From assembly GCA_036426205.1 (NCBI GenBank), contig CM071570.1, positions 145,842,339 to 145,906,338 of the forward strand: DNA of 64,000 nucleotides, written 5' to 3'. Each line of letters begins with the position of its first letter. Positions within the stretch are counted from its first letter, which is position 1. This stretch comes from Ascaphus truei (lineage: Eukaryota; Chordata; Amphibia; Anura; Ascaphidae). Under the pieces are notes generated by a model. That model was not told the origin of the DNA and made no database searches. It worked only from the letters and a program-made list of their open reading frames with translations. A program made the translations under genes and the position numbers. This document shows positions 45,161 through 57,424 of the stretch, piece by piece.

Positions 45161-47690
45161 TATGCATTAATCAGTTCTCAGTCAAGGTAAAAATTCCAAC
45201 AGGCCACTTTACTTCAATTTATACGGCAACCATTTGAATAGCTCTGCGTCAAAAGCATGTGTGAAATCTAAATAGATCTGCTACACGATCTTGATCCAAA
45301 TTCCTACTTACTGTACATCTTCAAAAATCATGTTTGTCATGATTTATAGCCAACCAAACCACGCGGATTACTACTAATAAATGTATACCCCCCTAAGGTA
45401 TTTTTTTTTAAATATTATCCCTGTATTAAATCTTTACTTGCAAGCTAGTCACATTTTTAATTATAGGCAGCACATTTATGCCAGTTGTGTGGTACTGAAC
45501 CTAGAAAATAGATTCCTTCATTATCAATAGAAGGGTCCATCTATTGACTTGGCAAATAGCATGAGATTATAGCCTGGGTCCTCCTTGGTCCCTGTTTAAC
45601 CCCCCTCCCCCCCTCATACCTCCAAAGTGCTGCGGAAGTGCGCGGGTGCCAGGCAGACCCGCCGAACTGGAGAGAGTTGCGGTGGGAACTGGAGTGGCAA
45701 GGGAGGCGCCGGGAGCGCCGCACCCGACAAGTGGGGGCCACCATGATTGTTGCGTGTGCATACGCAGATGGGATCGAAGGTACGTGGCCATCTTAGAAAG
45801 GTGTGCAAGCGCAGAATAGTGGTGGCCATTACTAGTTAGCTCCGCAGGGAAACTATAAGCCCCAGGAAGCCCCTGGGGCTGAGATCACATGGCGCAACAG
45901 AGTCAATAGGGCTCCCGGATTCCCCTGCTCCCAGTTAGATGCATTTGGCGTTCTTGGGACAGCCACGCCAGTAGGAAGAGGGAGCAGACAGAGCAGGTAA
46001 TGTCCCAGGAGTTGTGCTTCCCTGGACTAGCCTAGTTTGCCCCATCAGGCCCAAGGTAGGACCTGAGTCACCATAAGTTTGTGGTTGCTACATGGACAGG
46101 CCCATCAGATAGGGACATTGCCACTGTAGTTGCAAAGTGTCAGGGACACAGCAGGATGCACAGTAATTGTGGCCTGTGGTCTGGGACCAGAACACCACCG
46201 AAATAGAGACTCTTCATGGTGGGACCCTCCGATGTGAGTTCACCCCACGCAGGGGCGGACGCCTTCGCAGATGACGTCGCTGGATCAGTAGATCCCTGTT
46301 TGCTATTTGGCCATACCCGGGTGCTGGAGCACCTGATCAGGTACCTCAACAAATGCACCAACAACACACACTTCCAGTGGTTAGCGCTACCACACACTGT
46401 GGACACCGGGGTGGTTGGGTGTCCAGGGCACCTCAGTACTTTGGGGGGAAACCCCACCAGGGTGTGGACAATGTGGTTGGGGGACACTGTAGTTACGGCC
46501 GTGCGAAGGCAGCATGGTATATGTTATCCATATATATATATGTTCTTAGCTGCGTTCAGTAAACCTGTTATATATACACAAGTGTGTGTGTGTGTGTGTA
46601 TTGTATTGTGTCCTGTGCAAGTGGTATAAAGCAGTGCTAGGATCCTTCACAGGTGAAGGCGCTGTCACTAGACGAATCAGGTATACCTCAGGCTCCTGTG
46701 AGCCTACAGTTAACAGCGCACCACACATAGTCACCCTAGACACGGAGGGAAAGGGGGCTACAAGATTGTAGTGCTTTAACCAGTACTAGAGGTTTGTGAA
46801 TCCCTACCTATTACAGAACCAAGCTCTTTGTGAATCCTTGTGTGAACACCATCATGAAAGGAATTAATTTACCCTTTTAATCCATTTTTGCTCTTATTTC
46901 TGTGTAAACCAAAAATCTGGAAATGTTCAGATTATGGCTTCCTTTTTTAGGTTACTTCTGCTATGTGGTGTATGTACTGTGGCAAGTAACATAATATCCC
47001 TGCTTTTTCCTTATCACCTATAAATTGCTTTCCCATTTTACCCTGTATAAAGCTTATAGACTCTTATTTGAGTATTTTGTTAACAATTAATTCAAAAATC
47101 CTTTTAGGACTGTTCCAGCTTTTAACAGAAATCCTTTGATTACCAGTTTTTATGGTTATGGTATCCTTTTGCAATTACAGTAACTTCACCGACAGTCTTT
47201 GTAATTCAAAAGTGATGCTAGTGTCCCTTCTTACTTCAATAATTTGAATGCATTATTCTTCTCTTCAATTTCTTATCTCACCTGTGTCTCTTCAGTCACA
47301 TTGGTTTTGATGTGCTTATTTTATTTTACCTAAGCCTAAGGGAACATACTAGTATTGATTGCCTTTTCTACTCCTGAGACTTCAGGTATGCCTTCTAAAA
47401 GTGTTTGAGGGTTCCCAGGACATAATGGGATATTCACATTGATAAGGTAATGTGATTATGATGACTATTAAAGTTAAAGAGAGAACTTGACTAATATACA
47501 ATACACCCATTAGCATTACCAGTATCATATCTATATTAAAGTGCAGTTGCTTAAATTAGCCGTGATATAAAATGTTATCTTTAAGCACAGCTTACACCAA
47601 GATCATTGTTAATCCTTTGATCAACAACATTATGCTTACAAATAACCACCTTTGAAGGATTTCTCTCAGTGAGGGGAGGGAGACCATGCT
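45161..47690. other. Anonymous stretch with a GC-richer block
   Basis: Positions about 45590-46770 are richer in G+C and contain TGTCAGGGACACAGC at 46139 and TTCAGTAAACC at 46555, which might be parts of an LTR, but no matching end or TSD was found. A (GT)n run is at 46583-46598. No gene recognised. Confidence 0.3.
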
Positions 47691-47704
47691 TACAGCTTCA
47701 AACC

Positions 47705-47800
47705 CAAGTACTTAGATTGGAGGCTCTTTGGGGCAGGGTCTCTCTCTTTGCCTTATGTTGTCTTTTACCTGTTGCTCTTATGCCCATTGTTTGTAATTTA
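47705..47800 (+). repeat. Short L2-type 3' UTR fragment
   Basis: The sequence agattggaggctctttgggg followed by cagggtctctctctttgcct resembles the conserved 3' UTR motif of L2-like elements seen at 10111, 22619 and 45000. Confidence 0.4.
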
Positions 47801-49895
47801 TTTAAAATAACTAGAAAGAGAAGCACCGGCCCTAACATTTTGATTATGTGAAAATCTAATGGGCTGTATACTTTGTAATGATGTGTATAACCATCACACG
47901 TTTCTATACAATACCTTCCCACTTGCACAATACTAAGGAAGAGATTATGTTATTACAATAAATAAAAAGGCTGAAAACTCTTTAATGAAATACTGAGACT
48001 GACCAACTGTTCATATTTTCATAGGAATGCTTATTTTCTGTTCTCATTGGGTGTCTAGAGATATCAAACAATGTCAAGAGTGTTAATCACAGGAAAAGTA
48101 GTAACCTAGCGTAATGAAATTCAGTTTAGCATAACAAATAGCTTACAGAACAACCCTGATTATTGCTAATAATTTTATTTTCAAAAGGTAATTCTGAATA
48201 TTACACCTTTACTGTATTAACTTTCAAGTTAAATGTACAGGTCTGTCAAGTGTGAGAACCTGTCATTAATTCCAGTATCCATCTTAAGCATCAACAATAG
48301 GATTGCAAACTTCCTATATTAAGCTTCATTGTTGTATTAAGACTATGTACTGTGCTGCATATATGCCTGAATCACTTAATAAAAACATGATCATTATTAG
48401 TTAGTACTGCAAGTTAAAACACACATTTCTTTACAGTCTTACATTATCTTAGATATCATGGGAGGCTGTATCTAAAAATAACTTCTTACGAGTGAGGGAA
48501 TGAACTTAATCTAAATAAGATTTCTCAGCAGGTTTGCTTACAACTTTACCAACTGAAGGATTTATAAACCCATTTGATTCACCTGCAGGTGACACTGTTG
48601 GACTTAGCCGCAGTATATGTCTACCATGCCCGGTTCAATGATGTGTCTCAAACACAATTATTTTCTAGATATTTGTACATTCATTTAGTAGAGCTGCAAT
48701 GACAACAACTACTGTTTATTATCTACATTTATACATACAAAGAATGAATTATGTCAAAAGACAAGCTGAAGGAAATAACAAGAATGGAAAAAAAACAAGA
48801 GCCACAGTAACAATGAGTCTGGGAAAAAAAACAGAGTTAAAATATTCATCACAGCAACCCTCTTGCCTTTCTAAGTATATATAAAAAAAAAACATTTACA
48901 AGCATCATATTAACCATGAAAGTCATTTGAAACATATGTACTTCTGCAGGAAAATAAATTACTTATGTAGAAAATATCAATTTGTTTCCAATATAAAAAG
49001 ACCTGTGACTGGAGATTTTTTTTTCTGAGTCGTTATTTCATTAGCTACAGATCATTAGGAAAAGTGCATACATTTGAAATGGAAAAATAAATAAAATCAC
49101 TTTATTTGGCTTTTATCCACCTGTGCTACGAGTAGCAGAAATGTCACCCAATGCAAATTAATGTTTGTATACCAATGAAATAGTACTAATGAAATGTCAT
49201 GCATTAGGTACTATATAGAATGGGTCCTACAACTGGGACTTTTTTCTTCCCATTTCAGTTAATGCTTTGCAGGCACCATAGCAGGAAAAAGATTAAGATG
49301 AAATCTTTGATGTAGGCTAAAAATCTTTCTGAATCCCTTTTCACTATGTGATAAGTCTGAAATTTGAGCCAAGAACTTAAATAGACAGAGGATCAACAAG
49401 TTGTGCTCTATTGCAGGCTGTAAGATGGATTAGTCTAACATTTTGTTTGTGCACTCACCATGTAAAAATTACTGAATTCGAGCATATTATAGCAGTAGCC
49501 GGTTACTTGTTGCTTTGACATAGCTATGGTCAGAAATGCCAACTATCCGTGACTTGTGAAAGGGGTTAAAATATCGAGCTCACTTAAATCCCCACAGGGT
49601 ACTAAAAATGAGTGATATCTCCCCAAAAACCCTCACACTACATCACTTAAGCGACACCAGCCGAGAATAATATAAGGACTTACTCACCGAAGTCCGGGCC
49701 ACCTATTAACTGGGAATAGGATGTAATTAAGACACAAAAATAAACTATGTCGCAAAATGTGTCTGAAAATGCAGTAAATTTCTTCAAAAGGGTACTAGGT
49801 TCAATTATAGCTCAAAGAAAGCAATTATTAAATTTTAGATTTAATATACGAAGTGGTACAGTGCTTGTTTACAGAAAAGGATTGTGACAAAGACA
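47801..49895. other. Anonymous AT-rich stretch
   Basis: Nothing recognised. Confidence 0.4.
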
Positions 49896-49919
49896 TATAT
49901 ATATATATTATATACACAC

Positions 49920-49960
<41 letters not shown>
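49896..49960. repeat. (TA)n/(CA)n microsatellite
   Basis: Alternating TA runs followed by about 16 CA units. Confidence 0.9.
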
Positions 49961-49962
<2 letters not shown>

Positions 49963-50117
49963 GGTTGACAAATCACCAAAAAATCTACTCGCCACACAAA
50001 AAAATCTACTCGCCACCTAGTAACAAACGTGTGCTGCTTGGGCCAATATTTACTCGCCCGGGGGTTAAAAAATCCACTCGCCCGGGGCGAGCAAATGTAT
50101 AGGTTTGTCGGCTAGCA
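49960..50117. mobile_element. hAT-like MITE fragment
   Basis: The left end CAGTGGTTGACAAATC and the reverse complement of the right end (CTAGCCGACAAACC) share a CAG/CTAG...GACAAA terminus typical of hAT non-autonomous elements. Internal repeats of CTACTCGCCAC occur. An 8-bp TSD is not clear because the left flank is a microsatellite. Confidence 0.4.
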
Positions 50118-50757
50118 AAAGTCCCTTTGAAGCTGATTTTTTGGACTTCAAGGGTACAGTGTGAAATGTCACACTTAAACTGGTTAGTTCCTTTGCCTTC
50201 CTGCTTATTATCATAGCAGGGGGTTGCAGTCTCTCAGAACTCAACCAAAATTTCATATTTACTGCAAATCACTTCCTAACTTCCGTTCAGTTATACATAC
50301 AGGCAGGTGAAACATATTAATACATTCCGTCACACCTGGCGCTCTCAGAGAGACCAAACATTACAGTGTAATATGAAAATTAATAGAGATATTAATATCT
50401 GGCACTTAGTAGCGGTTAAATACACAGTGTTTAGACTCAAAAGATGGACTAAATCCCACAAATACACATATGTAATTCTTAGCATGTTCAGCCAAGGACA
50501 TCTCATATTATTCTTATATTTAATAAGGTCACCCATTCAGATATCCTGCTTGGGGTTGTTCCCATCAATAAACCCCTTTGAAGCAGGCTTTTGGCTTCCA
50601 TTGTAAGTGTGAAGAACAAACACTTAACCATTCCTTGTGCCTGCCTCCCGCATAAACAATTAGGTAATTATAATTTTGCTCACTGGTGCTATGTGTCACA
50701 CCTAAGCCCAGACCTGAATCCTCTGGGTCCCTTTTGATATGCACTTCCAGTACTTGT

Positions 50758-50875
50758 AACCATGTATTATTTGTTTTACTCTGTGCCCAGGACATACTTG
50801 AAAACGAGAGGTAACTCTCAATGTATTACTTCCTGGTAAAATATTTTATAAAATAAAATAAAATAAAAATAAATT
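50758..50875 (+). repeat. 2A-family LINE, 3'-tail-only copy
   Basis: About 115 bp match the terminal sequence of the copies ending at 39770 and 57215 (CCCAGGACATACTTGAAAAC, GTATTACTTCCTGGTAAAAT) and end in an (AAAT)-type tail. It is an extreme 5' truncation. Confidence 0.8.
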
Positions 50876-50892
50876 TGTATGATTTTGCAAAC

Positions 50893-51351
50893 TTAAAGCT
50901 GCAGTTCAGTCAATATCCTGCATGTGTGTTTTTTTTAATAAATCAGTTCTGTAGTAAGAAAAAATACTTTTAGCTTTTTCTGTTTTTAAAAAAACAACTT
51001 TGAAAGACCAATTTTCTTGTATTCTATTTTAACAGCCATTTGATAAGGCACTGCCCCTTCATGTCCTGTCACAAGCCCTGGCACACCCCTTTGTCAGCCC
51101 TACCCTCCCTCTAGCACATGTCAGTGCAGGAGTGCTCAGTAATATTCATGAGCTTCCACTGAGAGACAGAAGCAGAAGAAAAACAGATCCCTTCACTAAT
51201 TATGTCACCAAATTTCACCTATCAATACATGGAGAACGAATTGACCTGCAGCTATACAGTTCTTTAGGTAATTAGAGATTGCACACATGAAACTATTGAA
51301 GTAAAAAAATAAATTAAAAAAATAAAATAAAATACTGAACTGCAGCTTTAA
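50893..51351. mobile_element. MITE with perfect 14-bp TIRs and TTAA target duplication
   Basis: AGCTGCAGTTCAGT (50897-50910) is perfectly inverted at 51334-51347, and both sides have TTAA (50893-50896, 51348-51351). The 451-bp interior is non-coding and AT-rich. TTAA duplications are made by piggyBac and Kolobok transposases; which one mobilised this family cannot be told from the ends alone. Confidence 0.75.
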
Positions 51352-54179
51352 CTTTTAGTCTTGAGGGAGGAAAAAAATCTGACACATGCAACACAGATAT
51401 CCTGACATATTTGGTATTGTTGCACATGCAGAATGCTGCCCACCACAACTCTATATTTGTATCCTTGTGAATTGCATTAGATTTTAATTATCATACTTTT
51501 TTAAATCTGTGGGGAAATGGAGTGCCATTTCTGTCCACTTTTCTGCTTGCCAGGGGGGGTCTCAGACATGTATACAATGCTCTGTGAATATATGATGATA
51601 TACCAGGTCAAATCTCTAATTATAAACATATTGTTTTATTGTCCCACTAATGCCCAAACCAGGTTAACCCAAGTGACCTCATGAGAAATTAAAAATAGGT
51701 ATTTTAAACACAACTGAACAGGCTAAGGCATCAACATGACTGGTATTTTAACCATGTCAATGGCCATGGTGCAGAAGTGCCTGTGTAAGAATTATTGTAT
51801 CTTTCTTACTTTATCATGAATCTGTATGCTGGAAAATGTTGCAATATCTCAGACCTTCTTGTTCCGTTGGCAAATTAGAAAGGTAAAATACTACTCTGGG
51901 AAACATCATCGCACTGGGAACAGAAGCCAATTATTGTGTCGACAGGAAGAACATTTCCATAATAACAGACCCAGCATCAATTACATAGCCTCAAAACATG
52001 CCCTAAAATTCCAGGATCTTCAGGTGCAGTGGCAAGAACATGGAAGTCATACCCCAAGAGAATCCAGATTCTGGACAAATAACCTGTTATTGAAGATTGC
52101 GTCTATAATATAATGTGCAGGAGCTTGTAAAAGCAGCAAACTTCCCCCACACAACGCAATGTTTAGCCTTGGAGACGCAATTGTTCTGGAGATATTTACC
52201 TTTTTAAGTTTCAGTGTCTCTGGTCCCTTTCGTACAGTAAATAAAAATACTGAGGCATTTGCATGTCTCAGACAAGTCTGCAACCCTGTCGTCCCCCATT
52301 ATCGCTTAGCAAACAATGCTTCTATTGCAGCCAGGGATTCTGGGTAATGACCTGCACATGACGACAGTGTCTCACTTTACTTCCCATCCATTGTAATATG
52401 GACCCTTATTCGCTTATGCTGCCGTATTACACCGCATGTAAGCATAGCCTGGGTGTAAAAAGTGCATAGCCAGTAAACCTACTCACCGGTTGTCCCATTT
52501 TTATTTTTTACCCACCATAAGCTTTTTTTAATGTCTGGTCCCTTTTGGAAACCCAATACAGCTGCTATTCACGTCTCAATCCCAAGGGAGCCTCAATGTC
52601 ATTAGAGCATGACATTGGACGATGCCGGCAGTCAGCTTTGATTTTAATTCTATTTTACCAACACAAACCAGTAAATCTCTCAGTAGCTGGGGGTGTCCAG
52701 AGCTAAGAATAATGCGGATCAGCTACAGAGATCCCTAAAAAATGTAATTCCCCAAATGAGGCGATTGCTGCTTTAAGAAAACCAGATTGTGTCTTCATTT
52801 AGTGCAAATATCTAAACATCCAGTTATATTTTAAATCTTTACATCGTGTCTGTTCTAGTATCCTTATTCAAACACATTCTATTATTTACAAGGTTTAAGT
52901 CAATTACTTTGTGAATTTCTGTTTAGCTTCCTGCTTTATTTATATATTAGAATAAGTTCATTTTAGAAGGTTATAAAGATGCCATTAAGAAAAATGTAGT
53001 GCTGCAGAGCATACATAAAAACAATTATTCTCAGAAAAACTGTGAAAGAATAATAAATCAGGCATCCAAGTACAGAAAATATCCCTAGTACCTCGGTACC
53101 CTGAAAAATGATTACTACAATTTAGCAGGCTAGATCTTCAGAATGATTTTATTTTATTAGTATCAGTTTGCAACAGGGAGTTTCAACTCTCACGACTCAA
53201 TATTTGAGTCCATCAGCTGACAAAACCCATCAGCACGGTCATCCATATTACTCAAAGGTCCTGATGCGGCCTGCCATCATCAGCACTACTCACCTTATTC
53301 AAGTCTGACACTCTTATCATGGTCTCTGTCTCACCATTCACTTCTACTTTGTCATCACAACTACAATTAATCATCTGTAATCTTTTGGACGTCAGAATCT
53401 ATTCGGCCTTTTAAGCTTTTTCCTCATTTCAAGAACAGCAATCCCAAAGCAGCAGTGATGCACTGAAGCTTGTACTAGTATTACTCAATACATCCTAGCT
53501 ACAGATACATATATTGATCAGTACACAAATCTATTTTTGGTGCATATATAAATAAATGTACATTACAGCTGCATAATATTTCCAGCATGCCATTTATTTC
53601 TTGCATAATTATACTTTTTTTTTTATGTTGTTATGACTATTATTACAGAACAATCTTGTTTACTGTCACACTGAAATATTGCAAATGGGCTAAGCACCAT
53701 TACCGCTGATTAAATGAGTACTAGCAGCAATGTTCCTAAATAACAAACCTAACAGCTTTAAGCTATAATCCATCCAAAAGTGTAACATAAACACAGGCAA
53801 TCAAAAGCCCTGAAAAATATTCAGCATCTTATTTACATTCCATAGGTTTAATAACACCATAACCCTAATAATGAGTTGAACTTTTTTTCAATAAAAAGAA
53901 TAGAAAAAAAAAAAAAAAATGGGGAAAAAAAGTTAAGAATATAGAAAGCTAAAAAATAGCTGTTAATACAGAGTGCTCACAGTTAGTTGTTGAATTGATA
54001 TATAAGTATGTTCCTGATGTTGAAACCCTGTGTATAAGACTGAATCTGGCCTTGTTGAATTGATATAAGTTAGTATGTTTGAATTTAAAAAGTATTTATT
54101 TTTTTTCCTCTTAACTCTGTGCTGTTAATTGACCAAATGGAACAAGCTGACTGATTAGGGAGGGGGAGGGTCATGTGAC
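51352..54179. other. Anonymous AT-rich stretch
   Basis: No gene recognised. The segment around 52120-52370 looks repeat-like but its ends are unclear. A poly(A) run lies at 53906-53921. Confidence 0.4.
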
Positions 54180-54801
54180 TGTTTTTTGTGTATAATACCA
54201 ACACCGTTGCTGCATTGGGCAGGAACTGCATTAGGCAGTGAGGCATTTAAAGTGAGGTTTTTAAGTGATAAAAACAGTTAGACTATAGTTGGACTAGAGG
54301 TGACTGGGGACTGGATCTACTGCACACTCTTTTACTCAAGACAACAAACGGTAAGCTATTCAGATCACACTATGATCCCATGCTTGTTAGCCTGCATAGT
54401 TTAACCCACCACCCCTTTACAACTTCTTTCACTGCAGCCTCTCCCAAAACTGACTGCACAAAACACTGAAACCCTGAATTGACCCTAGCATTGCAATGCA
54501 GCAAAACACTTGACAAGGTACAGGCCCACCCCTGCTGTTTAGTCTGCACACACTCACTCTGCTCACAACAGCTCCTTGCAGCACTGCCTACCTCTGGCAT
54601 CATGAACCTGCTATGTATTTTAACTTTTTTTCTTTCTCCTGGCCTCATGGAGATGTTACTCCCTCTATCCACTACAAACTCCTCCATCCTGGCCCACACC
54701 CAACATCATCATACACCCTGGACTACTCAAAAGCCTTGCACTATCTACTGAATGTTGGTGGAGAACTCTAAAAACCAGCACACCAACCACTGCTCACTCT
54801 A

Positions 54802-56241
54802 ATGGAAAACACCACAAATTTACAACTTGCAAACAACTACCCAAATTTACTCTCTCTAGCAGGTGATATTGAAACTAACCCAGGTCCTCCCATTTCAGCT
54901 CTGTCCCATGCCCCTGAGAATTCCACCTTTAAATTCCAAAAAGGGCTATCTGTCGCCCATATAAACATCCGGAGCCTGCTGCCCAAACTGGATGAACTAA
55001 GGGCATGGTGCCTTATGCATAAACCCAAAGCCATCGTTCTTACAGAAACATGGCTATCCTCTAAAACCCCTGATGCAAATATCGCCATTCAGGGATACTC
55101 CATTTTTAGGAGAGATAGGTCAAAGAGAGGAGGGGTGTTATTTTATATTGCAGACACCTTACAATTTACACTGTTAAACTGCCCACCAAGTCCACCCTCT
55201 TTTGAAACTCTAGTTGGCAAAATCTGCCTCCCCTTTTCTAAGCCCATCTTGCTTGCTGGCATCTACCGCCCCCCTAAAGCCCCTCTACAATCCTTGACTG
55301 ATATCACCCAATTTCTTGCCTCCATTTCCTCTCTGAATGAGAAGAGTGAGCTGCTAGTTCTAGGGGATTTCAACTTCAATTGGCTTGACCCTAAAAACCA
55401 CAAAATCCAGATACAACTCAAGTCACTTAACCTATCGCAACTCATTTCCCAACCCACACGAATAAACCTGAAGTCGCATAACCATTCCTTGCTAGACTGG
55501 ATTCTCTCCTCAAACCCCAGCAGAATCCAATCCTCTGGCATCCTTCCTGATATTTTCAGTGACCATGCAATAGTGTACTGTGTAAGGAAAATTAAACCGC
55601 CCCATTCAAGCCCTAAAGTTCTCCTCACTAGAACATTTAAAAACTTTAACCCACAACAGTTTCTGGATGACCTTACCAACTGCCCATGGCACAGAATCGA
55701 TTTAATTCCCGACCCCGATTCTGCGCTCGACTATTTCCAATCCGAGTTCTTAAAACTCTGCGATACCCATGCTCCACTACGCAAAATAAGGGTACGGGGG
55801 GCCCACCTTCCATGGGTTACACCTGACCTTATAGCACTCTACCAGTTCAGGGATGCCTTGTGGAAAAGCTACAAAGTAACTGGCACTACCAAGGATCTCA
55901 ATCACTACAGATGCCTGCGGAACGTGTGCACAAGGCAAACAAGGTATGCAAAAGCACAATATTACTCTGACAATCTCCACCAAAATACATCAAACCCAGC
56001 TAACTTCTGGGAAGATCCCAACATGTGTCCATCTCAGGCTCTAACTCCAACCCCCTGTATATCACCTGTGGTGTCCCGCAAGGCTCTGTTCTGGGGCCCC
56101 TACTCTTCTCAGTGTTCATTAATGATCTTCCCACAGCTTGTAAGGAAGCCTCAATACACATGTATGCAGATGATACAATCCTGTATGCACATAGCCATAG
56201 CCTCTCTGACCTTCAACACATACTTCAGTCTGACTTTTTGA
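54802..56241 (+). pseudogene. LINE ORF2 N-terminus: 2A peptide plus APE endonuclease, fused out of frame
   Basis: The protein starts with a short leader and GDIETNPGP at residues 21-29, fitting the DxExNPGP ribosome-skipping consensus; cleavage would fall between Gly28 and Pro29. The endonuclease follows with HINIRSL (residues 53-59), TETWL (81-85), GIYRPP (153-158), GDFN (188-191), LLDWILSS (230-237) and SDHAIVY (253-259), all expected catalytic or structural motifs of the apurinic-type nuclease that nicks target DNA. Near residue 403 an internal deletion fuses the linker to the RT in the wrong frame, so the last roughly 75 residues are an out-of-frame reading of the RT gene. 2A sequences at the N-terminus of non-LTR retrotransposons are known in other animals. 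Confidence 0.85.
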
Positions 56242-57023
56242 GACTCGAAAACTGGATTTCCCAAAACAAACTGTTTTTAAACACTGACAAGACGGTAACA
56301 ATGGTATTTGGGACCAAGACTAAATTTGTAAAGCTTCCAGTGACTGAGCTCCTGATTAGAACCAACGCTAAAACCACCCTAACACCTGTCACTAGTTTTA
56401 AATACCTGGGCTTATGGTTTGACTCCCACTTAACATTCGGGATGCACATTGATACCCTGACAACCAAGACCTATGCCAAACTAGGGGTACTTTACAGGAA
56501 CAAATCCTCCCTAAGTCTCCTGGTCAGAAAGCGTATTGCACAGCAGATGCTAATGCCAATTATTGACTATGGAGACATAGTATATGGCTCGGCTCCTCAA
56601 ACCCACCTTAGCAAACTTGACACCCTCTACAATTCAATTTGTCGTTTTGTTCTCCAATGCAACTACAACACACATCACTGCGAAATGCTCAAAGAACTAG
56701 ATTGGTCATCACTAGAGTCTAGGCGCAAAGTTCACCTTTCCTGTCTCACCCTCAAATACTTTCTGGGCAAGCTGCCCAGCTACCTGAACAATCTCCTCAC
56801 CCCTACCACATGCAGTACCTATCACCTGAGATCAGACTCCAAAAGACTATTCATGGTCCCAAGACTCAACAAAGTATCCGGACGTTCCTCCTTCTCCTTC
56901 CGTGCACCCCAAAACTGGAACAACCTACCAGAGACTCCAATATCCACCACCAGCTTAAGTTCTTTCAAATCTAAGGCTGTCTCACACTTTAATCAGGTCT
57001 GTAACTGTTTCATACGCTCATAA
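56025..57023 (+). pseudogene. LINE ORF2 C-terminus (RT motifs B to E and tail)
   Basis: The 332-codon frame has GVPQGSVLGPLLFSVF (residues 16-31), MYADDTILYAHS (46-57, intact catalytic YADD), KYLGLWFDS and the C-terminal RAPQNWNNLPET block. The frame is open to its natural stop, so decay is slight. Motif A and everything upstream in the RT are deleted, and the frame is not the same as that of the endonuclease ORF ending at 56241. The copy at 38254-39770 shows what is missing. Confidence 0.85.
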
Positions 57024-57236
57024 TATATATTTTCTTTAACTGTGCATGCAATGTCTTGTATATAATGTATACCTTGTTCATTTATGTAACTTTATTTGTA
57101 ACCATGTATTATTTTGTTTTACTCTGTGCCCAGGACATTCTTGAAAACGAGAGGTAACTCTCAATGTATTACTTCCTGGTAAAATATTTTATAAATAAAT
57201 AAATAAATAAATAGTGACCTAAAAGTCTCTTTTTCC

Positions 57237-57424
57237 CCAAAGACCAGGGATGCTCAACTCCAGTGCTCATGAACCCCCAACAGGTCAGGTTTTCAGGATA
57301 TCCCTGCTTCAGCACAGGTGGCTCAACCAGCGGATTGAGCCAATGTGCTGAAGCAGGGACTATCCTGAACACCTGACCTGTTGGGGGGTCTTAAGCACTG
57401 GAGTTGAGCATCCCTGCCATAGAC
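57237..57424. mobile_element. Palindromic hAT-type MITE, 172 bp, with 8-bp TSD
   Basis: The element 57245-57416 starts CAGGGATGCTCAACTCCAG and ends with its reverse complement, and is a near-continuous palindrome centred near 57331. The flanks CCAAAGAC (57237-57244) and CCATAGAC (57417-57424) agree at seven of eight bases, as expected for a hAT duplication with one mutation. Confidence 0.85.

Larger units (their letters stand above)
54180..57215 (+). mobile_element. 2A-family LINE (L2/CR1 group), 5'-complete copy with internal deletion
   Basis: It contains a probable 5' UTR (about 54180-54801), an ORF with 2A motif and AP-type endonuclease, a deletion near 56012-56020 that removes the RT N-terminal half, the RT C-terminal half, and a 3' end in (AAAT)n at about 57190-57215. 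The fusion point joins GGGAAG of the linker to AGATCCCAACATG of the RT (compare 38580). The 5' limit is an estimate. Confidence 0.7.

Noticed and set aside
46139..46770. Possible LTR (TGTCAGGGACACAGC start, TTCAGTAAACC inside)
   Set aside because: No matching CA end with a target duplication could be found.
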